Source of the DNA: Oscillospiraceae bacterium
GTDB taxonomy: Bacteria > Bacillota > Clostridia > Oscillospirales > Ruminococcaceae
Direction of reading: 5' to 3'
Assembly (NCBI GenBank): GCA_902798695.1
Contig: CADBXK010000001.1
Coordinates: forward strand, 248,001-312,000
DNA: 64,000 nucleotides
Part shown: in pieces, positions 16,714-25,533 of the stretch
Position numbering within the stretch: the stretch's first letter is position 1
Layout of the letters: each line of letters starts with the position of its first letter
Notes under the pieces: generated by a model
Told to the model about the DNA's origin: nothing
The model's database searches: none
The model's input: only the letters and a program-made list of their open reading frames with translations
Position numbers and translations under genes: made by a program

Positions 16714-16774
16714 CACATATTTCTGTCAGTTGGGCCAATCGCTATATGCTAACCAGACCCAAATCAAATATGTG
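16714..16774 (-). promoter_or_regulatory. Structured 5' leader of rpsB-tsf (candidate ribosomal protein leader)
   Basis: In the transcript a 9-bp outer stem (CACATATTT with AAATATGTG) encloses a second 7-bp stem (TTGGGTC with GGCCCAA, two G-U pairs) and an apical part with the tracts GTTAGCATATAGCGATTGG. The outer stem ends at a GGAGG sequence 28 nt before the start codon. Position and shape suit autoregulation by S2, but no known Rfam element can be named from memory. Confidence 0.5.
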
Positions 16775-16805
16775 TGTGATTTAATTTTTTTATATGCTAC
16801 ATACA

Positions 16806-16853
16806 AAAATGCAACACTTTTGAATTATACCATATAATCAAAAATGTTGCAAA
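16806..16853 (-). terminator. Intrinsic terminator of gpsA, overlapping the rpsB promoter
   Basis: On the minus strand 19-base arms starting TGCAACATTTTTGA pair completely (one G-U pair) around a 3-4-nt loop, and the stem is followed by TTTTTG. It lies 17 bp after the gpsA stop. The inner right arm contains the TATAAT of the presumed rpsB promoter. Confidence 0.75.
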
Positions 16854-16854
16854 C
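16826..16854 (-). promoter_or_regulatory. Probable promoter of rpsB-tsf inside a terminator hairpin
   Basis: On the minus strand TTGCAA and a perfect TATAAT are 17 bp apart. The same TTGCAA-17-TATAAT pattern occurs ahead of the SRP RNA. The predicted start gives a leader of about 130 nt. Both boxes fall within the gpsA terminator stem. Confidence 0.65.
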
Positions 16855-16869
16855 AATTTTTTAATAAAA

Positions 16870-17889
16870 CTAATTATCAAACCAAAATTTTTCAGATTCA
16901 TGTTTTACAGGTCTACTCATTAAGCTATTTAATGCCTCTTCAATATTTCCATTTTCATATAAAACTTTATAAAGTTGTTCTGTTATAGGCATACATACAT
17001 TTTCTCTTTTACCCAACTCATAAGCTGCCTTAGTTGCAAAATAACCTTCAACTGTCATTCCAACTTCCTCTATCGCCTCACTTGAACTTTTGCCTTTACC
17101 AATTAATATTCCTGCTCTCCTATTTCTACTGTGCATACTTGTGCACGTTACTATTAAATCACCAATACCTGAAAGCCCTGCAAAAGTTTGATTTTTAGCT
17201 CCCATAGCAACTCCAAGTCTTCCGATTTCAGTTATACCGCGTGTCATGAGTGCTGCTTTAGTATTATCTCCTAAATTAAGTCCATCACATACTCCTACTG
17301 CAAGTGCTATTATATTCTTTAATGCACCTCCAAGCTCTACACCAACCAAATCCTCATTCACATACAATCTAAATATATTTGAATTCAATATATCTTGAAT
17401 TTGTTTAGCTGTATTTATGTTTTCGGAAGAAACTACAACTGTTGTAGGCACAGCACGAGCAATTTCTTCTGCATGAGAAGGTCCAGATAGAGCAACAAAC
17501 GGATGGCCTTTAATTTCTTCGCATATTACTTCAGACAACCTTTTTAAACTACCTTGTTCCAAACCTTTAGCAACATTAACAAGAACAGCACCTTCTTTTA
17601 TATAATCAGAAACTTGTTTTGCAACCTTCCTCACATAATTAGAAGCTACCGCAAAAATAACAATATCAGCACACAAAATATCTTCAACACATGTTGTTAG
17701 TTTAATACGATCAATATCTATATTAATTCCAGGAAGACATTTTTTGTTTTCCTTATCTCGAATAATGTTTTTTATTTCTTGATCAACAGCTGACCACAGC
17801 GTAATATCACAATCATTACGGTCACTTATTAACTTAGCCAAAGCAGTACCAAAACTACCTGCTCCTAAAACAGCAATTTTTTTTTTCAC
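16870..17889 (-). CDS. gpsA: NAD(P)-dependent glycerol-3-phosphate dehydrogenase
   Basis: Makes sn-glycerol 3-phosphate from dihydroxyacetone phosphate for phospholipid synthesis. The 339-residue protein has the dinucleotide motif VLGAGSFGTALAKLI at its start, VNVAKGLEQGSL, ALSGPSHAEEIARAVPT, the catalytic-Lys segment VELGGALKNIIALAVGVCDGLNLGDNTKAALMTRG (seen near residue 185-220) and MTVEGYFATKAAY. The GTG start is set by GAGGTG six bases upstream; a longer frame would overlap plsY. It lies directly after plsY, the next enzyme. Confidence 0.95.
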   Translation of the reverse strand: MKKKIAVLGAGSFGTALAKLISDRNDCDITLWSAVDQEIKNIIRDKENKKCLPGINIDIDRIKLTTCVEDILCADIVIFAVASNYVRKVAKQVSDYIKEGAVLVNVAKGLEQGSLKRLSEVICEEIKGHPFVALSGPSHAEEIARAVPTTVVVSSENINTAKQIQDILNSNIFRLYVNEDLVGVELGGALKNIIALAVGVCDGLNLGDNTKAALMTRGITEIGRLGVAMGAKNQTFAGLSGIGDLIVTCTSMHSRNRRAGILIGKGKSSSEAIEEVGMTVEGYFATKAAYELGKRENVCMPITEQLYKVLYENGNIEEALNSLMSRPVKHESEKFWFDN

Positions 17890-17899
17890 CAAAAACACC

Positions 17900-18544
17900 T
17901 CACATTTTAATTTTAGGCTCATTTCCATTTAATAGTCTTATTATATTAGCCCTATGCATAAAAACTATAATTAAAGAAATAATTAATGCGAAAAAAACAC
18001 ACATAATAAGATCAATTAGCGATTCACCTATAATTATACACTTAACAAATGTAAATATTGGATATGTTAACGCAGAAATTATCGAACTCAACGAGATTAT
18101 TTTAAACACTAAAAAAACTAAAATAAATATAAGAAGCACACACAAAAAAACAACCCAATCAACAGCTAACAAAACCCCTGCAGAAACCGAAACACCTTTT
18201 CCTCCTTTAAATTTGTAAAATATAGGAAAAACATGTCCCAACAAAGCACATATTCCAATCAACCCACTAGCATAAACTGGTGATTCTATCTTTAAAAACA
18301 CAGAAAATAAAATATTACATATAAAAATTGAAATCATACCTTTAGTAAAATCACCAATAAACGTTACAATCGCAGGAATCTTACCAAAAGTTCTAAACAC
18401 ATTAGTCATTCCAGCATTATTGCTCCCATAATTTCTTATATCTTTGCCATAAAAAACACTAGAAATCAAAATAGCAAAATTTATACTGCCCATAAAATAC
18501 GCAGAAACACAACACGCCAAAATTATCAATAATTCAAATTGCAA
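17900..18544 (-). CDS. plsY: Acyl phosphate:glycerol-3-phosphate acyltransferase PlsY
   Basis: An integral membrane enzyme of 214 residues that moves the acyl group from acyl phosphate to glycerol 3-phosphate, the first step of phosphatidate synthesis in most bacteria. Motif 1 SNNAGMTNVFRTFGK, motif 2 GHVFPIFYKFKGGKGVSVSAG and five or more hydrophobic spans are visible. The start is TTG, eight bases after GGGG. Its substrate comes from gpsA, the next gene. Confidence 0.94.
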   Translation of the reverse strand: MQFELLIILACCVSAYFMGSINFAILISSVFYGKDIRNYGSNNAGMTNVFRTFGKIPAIVTFIGDFTKGMISIFICNILFSVFLKIESPVYASGLIGICALLGHVFPIFYKFKGGKGVSVSAGVLLAVDWVVFLCVLLIFILVFLVFKIISLSSIISALTYPIFTFVKCIIIGESLIDLIMCVFFALIISLIIVFMHRANIIRLLNGNEPKIKM

Positions 18545-18556
18545 AATAGTCGCCCC

Positions 18557-19882
18557 TTAATTCTCGTTTTTTCGTTCTCTAACAATAATTCTCATTGGAG
18601 TTCCTTTAAATCCAAATGTTTCACGAATTTGATTTTCCAAATACCTTTGATATGAGAAATGAAATAAATCCTTATTATTAACAAAAATAACAAATGTTGG
18701 CGGTTTTGTGGAAGCCTGAGTAATATAATAAACTTTTAGTCTTTTCCCTTTATCCGAAGGCGGCTGAACTCTTGCAGTAGCATAAGAAAGCAATTCATTT
18801 AACGAACCAGTAGATATTCTTCTGTTATTTTGTTCATACACCGAATCAATTAAATTATATAACTCATTCAATCTTTGACCTGTCTTTGCAGACACATATG
18901 CAAACAAAACATAGGACATAAAAGAAAAATCATTTTTCAATTTTTTATTAAATTCATTCATAGTGTAAGAATCTTTTTTAATTAAATCCCACTTATTTAA
19001 TACAACTATGCTAGCCTTTCCTTTTTCATGCGCATACCCAGCAATTTTAGAATCCTGCTCCGCAAATCCCTCAGTAGCATCTATCATTATAATACAAACG
19101 TCTGCTCGATCTATAGCCATATGTGCACGCAAAACACTATAACGCTCAATGTTTTCTATAACCTTTGACTTTCTTCTTATACCAGCAGTATCGATAAAGG
19201 TATATTTTTCCCCATTATGTTCAACGGGCATATCAACAGCATCTCTGGTAGTTCCAGCAACATTCGAAACAATAACTCTATTTTCTCCTGTTAGCATATT
19301 CACTAATGATGATTTCCCTGCATTCGGTCTACCCACAATTGCAATCTTTATACTATCTTCACAAAAATCATTATTATTTTCTTCAGGGAAATATGATATT
19401 ACCTTATCTAATAAATCACCCAAACCATGCCCATGAACAGAAGAAACTGCAAATGGTTCTCCTTGTGCCAAATTATAAAACTCATATAATTCCATTGGAG
19501 GTTCCCCAACAGAATCACATTTATTAACACATAAAACTACAGGTTTATCCGTTTTTTGTAACATATTAGAAATTTCCATATCTGAAGAGGTAACCCCACT
19601 TCTTAAATCGGCAACAAAAATCACAACATCTGCACTCAATATAGCAATTTCTGCCTGCTGACGCATTTGTTCTAATATGGAATTATTCGTTTTATTTTCA
19701 AACCCACCCGTATCTATCAAAGAAAATCTTACTCCAGACCACTCACTTTCAGAATAAATCCTATCTCGAGTAACTCCGGGAGTATCATCAACAATAGACA
19801 TTCTCTTGCCTACTATTTTATTAAACAGCGTAGATTTTCCCACATTAGGTCTTCCTATTATAGCCACAACTGGCATAGACAT
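18557..19882 (-). CDS. der: Ribosome biogenesis GTPase Der (EngA)
   Basis: A double-Era GTPase of 441 residues for 50S assembly. GTPase domain 1 starts with VAIIGRPNVGKSTLFNKI and has DTGGF and NKCD; domain 2 has IAIVGRPNAGKSSLVNML, DTAGIRRKSK and NKWDLI; the C-terminal KH-like domain has VYYITQASTKPPTFVIFVN and RIIVRERK. The ATG seven bases after GGAGG is used; earlier in-frame ATG codons overlap or precede the ribosome site. Confidence 0.96.
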   Translation of the reverse strand: MSMPVVAIIGRPNVGKSTLFNKIVGKRMSIVDDTPGVTRDRIYSESEWSGVRFSLIDTGGFENKTNNSILEQMRQQAEIAILSADVVIFVADLRSGVTSSDMEISNMLQKTDKPVVLCVNKCDSVGEPPMELYEFYNLAQGEPFAVSSVHGHGLGDLLDKVISYFPEENNNDFCEDSIKIAIVGRPNAGKSSLVNMLTGENRVIVSNVAGTTRDAVDMPVEHNGEKYTFIDTAGIRRKSKVIENIERYSVLRAHMAIDRADVCIIMIDATEGFAEQDSKIAGYAHEKGKASIVVLNKWDLIKKDSYTMNEFNKKLKNDFSFMSYVLFAYVSAKTGQRLNELYNLIDSVYEQNNRRISTGSLNELLSYATARVQPPSDKGKRLKVYYITQASTKPPTFVIFVNNKDLFHFSYQRYLENQIRETFGFKGTPMRIIVRERKNEN

Positions 19883-19931
19883 AACCATGCCTCCCAACAC
19901 TAAAGAATACAAAATTTTCGCAACATGAAAA

Positions 19932-19955
19932 CAGACGAGGAAAGCACCTCGTCTG
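19932..19955 (-). terminator. Intrinsic terminator after rpmF
   Basis: A 9-bp perfect stem (CAGACGAGG and complement) with a 6-nt loop, followed by TTTTC on the minus strand, 13 bp after the rpmF stop. Confidence 0.8.
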
Positions 19956-19967
19956 AACTAATACTAA

Positions 19968-20150
19968 TTAAGCATCTTTTTCAATAATCTGAATGCCTTT
20001 GTAATAGCCACAATTTCCACATACTCTATGAGGAGTTTTCAATTCTCCACACTGAGTGCATTTCGAAAAACTTGGCATGCTTAACTTCCAAACATTTGAA
20101 CGTCTCTTATCGCGCCTAGCTTTCGAAGTTTTTCTCTTTGGTACTGCCAC
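19968..20150 (-). CDS. rpmF: 50S ribosomal protein L32
   Basis: A 60-residue L32 with the basic start MAVPKRKTSKARRDKRRS and a four-cysteine zinc ribbon (CTQCGELKTPHRVCGNCGYY). All zinc ligands are kept, so this is the C+ form. The DUF177 gene that often precedes rpmF is absent here; the gene stands alone between a promoter and a terminator. Confidence 0.97.
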   Translation of the reverse strand: MAVPKRKTSKARRDKRRSNVWKLSMPSFSKCTQCGELKTPHRVCGNCGYYKGIQIIEKDA

Positions 20151-20291
20151 CTTACAGCTCCTCCTTTAAAACACTATAAAATCAAATATAATAAACAAAA
20201 TTCAATGTAAATAAAATTTAACATAAAAACTATAAACATCGAACAAGTAATATTAAAAACATTAACAAAAGAACAAACCACTTACCTAACA

Positions 20292-20320
20292 AGTATATTA
20301 CAACTGAACTATTTTGTCAA
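20292..20320 (-). promoter_or_regulatory. Promoter of rpmF
   Basis: TTGACA and TATACT, 17 bp apart on the minus strand, about 140 bp ahead of the start codon. The rest of the 237-bp gap between rpmF and pgi shows no gene. Confidence 0.75.
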
Positions 20321-20387
20321 GAACATACGCAAAAATAGTAAACACAATTATTCAATACATAAACAACAAACAAATTAAGCTTTTATA

Positions 20388-21722
20388 CTATAATTTTTCC
20401 AAAAGTTCTTGACGCATATCCTCAAAACCAGGTTTACCCAACAAAGCAAACATATTTTTTTTGTAACTTTCCACCCCTGGTTGATTAAACGGATTAACCC
20501 CTAACAAATATCCTGAGATTGCACAAGCTTTTTCAAAAAAATATACTAAATACCCTATTTCATATTCATTGATTTCCGGTAATTCCAAGACAATATTAGG
20601 AACACCACCTTCAGTGTGAGCCAAAATAGTTCCTTCAAACGCCCTTCGATTTACCTGACTCATATTTTGATTAGACAAAAAATTTAACCCATCAAAATCA
20701 TTTTCATCTTCAAAAATATAAAAATCTTCTTTCGGCTTCTTTATATCCAAAACTGTCTCAAAAATAAACTTTGATCCATCTTGAATATATTGCCCAAGCG
20801 AATGCAAGTCCGTTGAAAACACAGCCGACGTAGGCAATATACCTTTGCCGTTCTTTCCTTCACTTTCTCCAAATAACTGCTTATACCACTCACTCATCAT
20901 TGTCATTGATGGTTCATAAGACACAAGCATCTCAACGTTTTTTCCTTTATTATATAAAACATTCCGTAAAGCTGCATATTTATAACAATCATTTTTATTG
21001 ATATCACAAACATTTAAATCCTCGCGTGCCTTTTTAGCACCACTCATTAAGCTAGCAATATCTAATCCAGCAACAGCTATTGGAAGCAATCCAACCGCAG
21101 TCAAAACTGAAAACCTGCCACCAACATCATCTGGAACTACAAACTGTTCATAACCATTTTTAATAGCTAATTCTTTCAATTTTCCCTTTTTAGCATCCGT
21201 TGTACAGTAAATTCTGTGCTTTGCTTCACCAACACCATATTTTTCTTCAAGCAATTTTTTAAAAACTCTAAATGCAATAGCTGGTTCAGTTGTTGTTCCA
21301 GACTTAGAGATAACATTAACAGAGACATCCTTACCATTGCAGAGGCTCAAAATTTCGTTTAAATATGTAGAGCTAATATTATTACCAACAAAATAAATTT
21401 TTGGTGCATCTTCTTTTAAAAGATTATACATTTGAGAATTCAAAGCCTCAATAACTGCTCTAGCCCCAAGATATGAACCACCAATCCCAATAACAACCAA
21501 AACATCAGAATCCTGTCTTATTTTTTCAGCAGCTAATTTTATTCTATTAAACTCTTCTATATCATAATTAATTGGCAAATCTAGCCATCCTAAAAATTCT
21601 TTACCCGCACCCGTTCTTTCATTTAAAGTCTCGTGAGCTGATCGAACCATAGGAAACATTTCAACCAATTCATTATCTGAAACAAATTTCTTAATATAGT
21701 TCGTATTTAAACAAACCGACAT
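20388..21722 (-). CDS. pgi: Glucose-6-phosphate isomerase
   Basis: Interconverts glucose 6-phosphate and fructose 6-phosphate. The 444-residue length is typical of the short Firmicute type. Seen are [18 protein letters not shown], the signature [29 protein letters not shown] and the C-terminal [20 protein letters not shown]. The chosen ATG follows GAGGTG at six bases; a longer frame would begin before the promoter-proximal leader. Its presence means sugars are still handled through upper glycolysis despite the nucleotide transporter. Confidence 0.96.
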   Translation of the reverse strand: MSVCLNTNYIKKFVSDNELVEMFPMVRSAHETLNERTGAGKEFLGWLDLPINYDIEEFNRIKLAAEKIRQDSDVLVVIGIGGSYLGARAVIEALNSQMYNLLKEDAPKIYFVGNNISSTYLNEILSLCNGKDVSVNVISKSGTTTEPAIAFRVFKKLLEEKYGVGEAKHRIYCTTDAKKGKLKELAIKNGYEQFVVPDDVGGRFSVLTAVGLLPIAVAGLDIASLMSGAKKAREDLNVCDINKNDCYKYAALRNVLYNKGKNVEMLVSYEPSMTMMSEWYKQLFGESEGKNGKGILPTSAVFSTDLHSLGQYIQDGSKFIFETVLDIKKPKEDFYIFEDENDFDGLNFLSNQNMSQVNRRAFEGTILAHTEGGVPNIVLELPEINEYEIGYLVYFFEKACAISGYLLGVNPFNQPGVESYKKNMFALLGKPGFEDMRQELLEKL

Positions 21723-21761
21723 ATTAAACACCTCAGTTAAATTTATTATATTCACCTTATA

Positions 21762-21790
21762 ATTTTACTTTAAAAATTCCAAAAAATCAA
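21762..21790 (-). promoter_or_regulatory. Probable promoter of pgi
   Basis: TTGATT and TAAAAT separated by 17 bp on the minus strand, about 40 bp before the start codon. Confidence 0.55.
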
Positions 21791-21850
21791 GAAAAATCCA
21801 ATCATTTTTTCACGCCAAATATGTAAAGAATCAAACAACACTTTGCTAAC

Positions 21851-23017
21851 TTATAGAACATTTTTCTCAGATACAAAAAAATCCTTCATCATAGATAACA
21901 ACAAAAAATTAAAATCCATTTCTTCAACATCATCATCTATAACTACCCTATTTGACGACAACTCTTTCCCCTCAAAAAAAAAGCTTACCTTTCCAACACA
22001 CATGCCTTTTTCTACCGGAGCCTCTACAAAATCCTGTATTTCTAGTTTGGTCTCAATTCCTCCAGAACTACCCTGAGGAACTAACACCGAACTAACATTA
22101 GACTCCATTCTAATGGTTGCAAATTTTTTCTTTCCATCGACAACATCAATAGAGTTTATGTTTATATTAGACAAATCCGGACTCACCAATTTCCATTCTG
22201 AAAAACCATAATCAAGTAAAGCTCTACACGTATTAAACCTTTCCTTAGACGTTTGAGATCCCATCGATACGGCAATTAATGTCATATTATTCCTAGTAGC
22301 TGTGCAACATAAGCAGGAACCCGCATTATCTGTTGTTCCAGTTTTTAATCCATTACACCCCTCATAAAATCTTACCATTTTATTTGTATTTACCAGTTCT
22401 GTTTTCCCATTTCTCAAGCTATCCATATATATCGAAGTATACTTAGTAATCATTGAATGTTTAAGTAATTCTTTCCCAACAATAGAAATATCTCTAGCCG
22501 TAGAAAAATGTCCATCCACATCTAATCCAGACGCATTGCAAAAATGACTATTAACCATTCCTAATTCATTTGCCCTTTTGTTCATAAGGTCAACAAACTG
22601 TTCTTCACTCCCAGCGACATATTCTGCAATCGCAACAGCAGCATCATTGGCAGAATTGACAGCAACAGCTTTTAGCAAATCTTCAACCGACATCTGTTCC
22701 CCAACGTTTAACCAAATTTGCGATCCACCCATAGAATTAGCATGTTTACTTACAGTAACCATATCAGTTAAAGATATTTTTTCCTGTTCTATCCTTTCAA
22801 CTAATAATAACATTGTCATTATTTTAGTCATTGACGCCGGCGACATTTTTTCATCAAGATTTTTCTCAGTCAAAATCTTCCCTGTACTAAATTCTACCAA
22901 AATATACGACTTTGCCGGTAAATCATTTATATTTTGTTTTTCAGCTCCCACAGGAATACAAATTATAAATAAAAACATAGACAACATAAAAACGCACAAA
23001 AATTTCTTAAAAAGCAT
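21851..23017 (-). CDS. dacF: D-alanyl-D-alanine carboxypeptidase (PBP5/DacF type)
   Basis: A secreted or membrane-anchored penicillin-binding protein of 388 residues that trims the terminal D-Ala of peptidoglycan stem peptides. A signal peptide (residues 1-26, ending VGA) precedes the transpeptidase fold with SPASMTKIM (Ser-x-x-Lys), NSANDAAVAIAE (Ser-x-Asn type) and KTGTTDNAG. The C-terminal beta-rich PBP5_C domain ends the protein; I see no strong amphipathic anchor helix beyond LLLSMMKDFF. It shows that the cell still has a wall to remodel. It follows the unknown membrane protein and gltA on the same strand. Confidence 0.92.
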   Translation of the reverse strand: MLFKKFLCVFMLSMFLFIICIPVGAEKQNINDLPAKSYILVEFSTGKILTEKNLDEKMSPASMTKIMTMLLLVERIEQEKISLTDMVTVSKHANSMGGSQIWLNVGEQMSVEDLLKAVAVNSANDAAVAIAEYVAGSEEQFVDLMNKRANELGMVNSHFCNASGLDVDGHFSTARDISIVGKELLKHSMITKYTSIYMDSLRNGKTELVNTNKMVRFYEGCNGLKTGTTDNAGSCLCCTATRNNMTLIAVSMGSQTSKERFNTCRALLDYGFSEWKLVSPDLSNININSIDVVDGKKKFATIRMESNVSSVLVPQGSSGGIETKLEIQDFVEAPVEKGMCVGKVSFFFEGKELSSNRVVIDDDVEEMDFNFLLLSMMKDFFVSEKNVL

Positions 23018-23115
23018 AAGTACACCTCTTAATTTATTAAATCAATGCCATTTTATGCTAACAATAATAAAATATTCCTAAATTTTTACCTAATCTATTT
23101 TCCTTTTCTAATATT

Positions 23116-23937
23116 TTATTTTTTTAATTTTAAAGCGTATGAAAACAAAAATACTAATATAAAAATTGACAATGCAAAATCCAACGAAGCTAAATCAGAC
23201 ACATTTAAATAGCAACTTTTAGCAAAACCACTACTAAACGATACTATATATCTAGGTAAAGCACTACAAAAAATTAAACACAACGAAAAAAAGCCAAACA
23301 CATTCATTCTCTTTGCAGTTGTTTTACAACAAAATCCAGCAAAAAATTTACTCATACAAAACAAAAATATACAAACAGAACATGTTTTTAAAACATTCAA
23401 TACATTCTCTTGCACGGAAAACATAATCATATTATTCAAAAATATGCTTATTAATCTAATACACGTCCACAAAACCGGAAACAAAAATAATATATCGCCA
23501 TATCCATGATCCTTACGTTGTCTTAATCTGAAAAACAAATATATAAATCCAACAGACAATAAAATATTGGCAATAAACAACAATATAGGAATCAGCATAT
23601 CCTTTATGCCATAACTTTTCCAACTAAACAATGTAAAAAATGAATACACAATAGAAAATATTGCAACAACCATTGATATAATTCTTAATAATAAATTGTC
23701 ACTCAGATCCAGTATATTATCATATCTAACAAAAAATGATAGTACAAACAGAACTAACAACAACAAAAATATTCCACCAAAAAAACAATAGTTCAAATAA
23801 TCTGGACCATTATAAAAACCCGTTTTATAATCAATAAAATTAGTTAGTTGATATGTTCTAATACTCACCAAGAACGTAGTAAACAGAAAACAAACAAGTA
23901 AATTTGAAGTCAAATAAAATTTTAATGACTTTTTCAC
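23116..23937 (-). CDS. Polytopic membrane protein of unknown function
   Basis: A 273-residue hydrophobic protein with about eight predicted membrane spans and short basic loops (RLRQRKDHGYGD, KTTAKRMN). The GTG start is fixed by GGAGGTG eight bases upstream. I recognise no family or catalytic motif. It lies between citrate synthase (24 bp upstream) and dacF, so it is probably in one transcript with them. Confidence 0.75.
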   Translation of the reverse strand: MKKSLKFYLTSNLLVCFLFTTFLVSIRTYQLTNFIDYKTGFYNGPDYLNYCFFGGIFLLLLVLFVLSFFVRYDNILDLSDNLLLRIISMVVAIFSIVYSFFTLFSWKSYGIKDMLIPILLFIANILLSVGFIYLFFRLRQRKDHGYGDILFLFPVLWTCIRLISIFLNNMIMFSVQENVLNVLKTCSVCIFLFCMSKFFAGFCCKTTAKRMNVFGFFSLCLIFCSALPRYIVSFSSGFAKSCYLNVSDLASLDFALSIFILVFLFSYALKLKK

Positions 23938-23960
23938 TAGAATCACACCTCCATATAAAA

Positions 23961-25334
23961 TCATCTTTCCGACAATGGTTTGTATGGTATTTCTTTAGTT
24001 ACAGATTTATAAGCAGGTCTGATGATTCTCCTGCCAGTCAATAATTCTTCCATCCTATGTGCGGCCCATCCTGCTATTCTAGCTGTCGCAAACAAAGGAG
24101 TATATAATTCAGAAGGTATTCCAAGCATTTGATATACCAAACCAGAATACATATCTACATTAGCTGATATAACCTTTTGCGCTTGTTTCTTTTCAGCAAA
24201 AACAACTGGTGACAGCCTTTCAATATTATCAATCAATTTAAACTGCGGTTCATATTCAGTACCCTCAGCTAAACTCATCGCACATTTTTTCAATATAACT
24301 GCCCTCGGATCAGATTTAGTATACACAGCATGCCCCATACCATATATCAATCCAGATCCATCTCCAGCCTTTTTATCTATGATCTTAGATAAATATGCCC
24401 TAATCTCATCCAAATCTTCCCAATCATTAACACCTTTTTGTATTTCTTTAAGCATAGACATAACCTTTCTATTAGCTCCACCATGCTTTGGCCCTTTTAA
24501 TGCCCCTATAGCTCCTGCATATGCCGAATATGCATCAGTTCCAGTAGATGTTAAACAACGACAAGTAAATGTAGAGTTATTACCTCCACCATGTTCTGCA
24601 TGAATCATAAGCATAATATCAAGGAGATGCGCCTCCTCAATAGTATACTTTCTATCCAATCTCAATGTAGATAAAATGCTCTGCGCAATACTCTCTTCCA
24701 GATTAATAGAATGAATAACCAAACTTTCCTTATTAAAAGCTTTACATTTAGCATGGTATGAAGAAATCATTATATTGGACAACTTTGCTATAATCTCAAT
24801 CGCTCTTCTTAATTCTTGTTCTATAGTTATAACATCAGCATAATCATCATAAGTATATAATGACAACAATGATGATTGCATCTTATTCATTATATTTTTT
24901 GAAGGCCTTTTCAATATAACATCTTCAACAAATCCATCTGGCAATTCTCTATACATTGCCAAAACACTTTTAAAGTAATCTATTTCCTCTTTTTGAGGAA
25001 GCCCTCCAAACAATAATAAATATATTACTTCTTCAAACCCAAAGCGTTTTGTCTTTATACAGTCATCCACAATATCATTTATATTATAACCCCTATAAAT
25101 CAAACGACCATCTTCAGGCTTTTTTTCTCCCTCATCTATAACATATCCATGTACATTACATATTCGCGTTAAGCCTGCCAAAACTCCCGTTCCATCTGCA
25201 TTTCTCAATCCTCTTTTTACATCAAGAGTTGAATACAAATCCGATTCTATATGATTATTTTGTTTAAATTCTCTACATAAAACATCTATAGCTTCTTTTT
25301 TTTTTGCACTATAATTTGGCGTCTTTTTTTTCAT
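23961..25334 (-). CDS. gltA: Citrate synthase
   Basis: Condenses oxaloacetate and acetyl-CoA to citrate. The 457-residue protein has the active-site segments MIHAEHGGGNNSTFTCR (His), KGPKHGGANRKVM (His) and GMGHAVYTKSDPRA, the Si-type set. The ATG preceded by TTGGAGTGG is used. Aconitase and isocitrate dehydrogenase are not in the window, so whether it feeds glutamate synthesis is open. It has its own promoter. Confidence 0.95.
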   Translation of the reverse strand: MKKKTPNYSAKKKEAIDVLCREFKQNNHIESDLYSTLDVKRGLRNADGTGVLAGLTRICNVHGYVIDEGEKKPEDGRLIYRGYNINDIVDDCIKTKRFGFEEVIYLLLFGGLPQKEEIDYFKSVLAMYRELPDGFVEDVILKRPSKNIMNKMQSSLLSLYTYDDYADVITIEQELRRAIEIIAKLSNIMISSYHAKCKAFNKESLVIHSINLEESIAQSILSTLRLDRKYTIEEAHLLDIMLMIHAEHGGGNNSTFTCRCLTSTGTDAYSAYAGAIGALKGPKHGGANRKVMSMLKEIQKGVNDWEDLDEIRAYLSKIIDKKAGDGSGLIYGMGHAVYTKSDPRAVILKKCAMSLAEGTEYEPQFKLIDNIERLSPVVFAEKKQAQKVISANVDMYSGLVYQMLGIPSELYTPLFATARIAGWAAHRMEELLTGRRIIRPAYKSVTKEIPYKPLSER

Positions 25335-25402
25335 TAGCAACCACTCCAAAACTAAATAAAAACTATTTATAATAAAATACGTATCATCTATAACAGAAAT
25401 TA

Positions 25403-25431
25403 ATTATACAATATTATCTCTCTAAAGTCAA
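25403..25431 (-). promoter_or_regulatory. Promoter of the gltA operon
   Basis: TTGACT and a perfect TATAAT, 17 bp apart on the minus strand, about 70 bp before the gltA start. It sits in the 199-bp gap shared with the divergent spoIID-like gene. Confidence 0.75.
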
Positions 25432-25533
25432 GAAAACCAATACTTTATGAGTATTACATAGTGTATATAACAATTTTCAAACTAGAATAAAATCAAACAA
25501 ACAAAACATATCGAAAGGATATAAAACACAAAC

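Noticed and set aside
22578..23081. Open frame of 167 codons on the plus strand
   Set aside because: It mirrors the conserved dacF gene in antisense; its composition follows the reverse complement of that gene.
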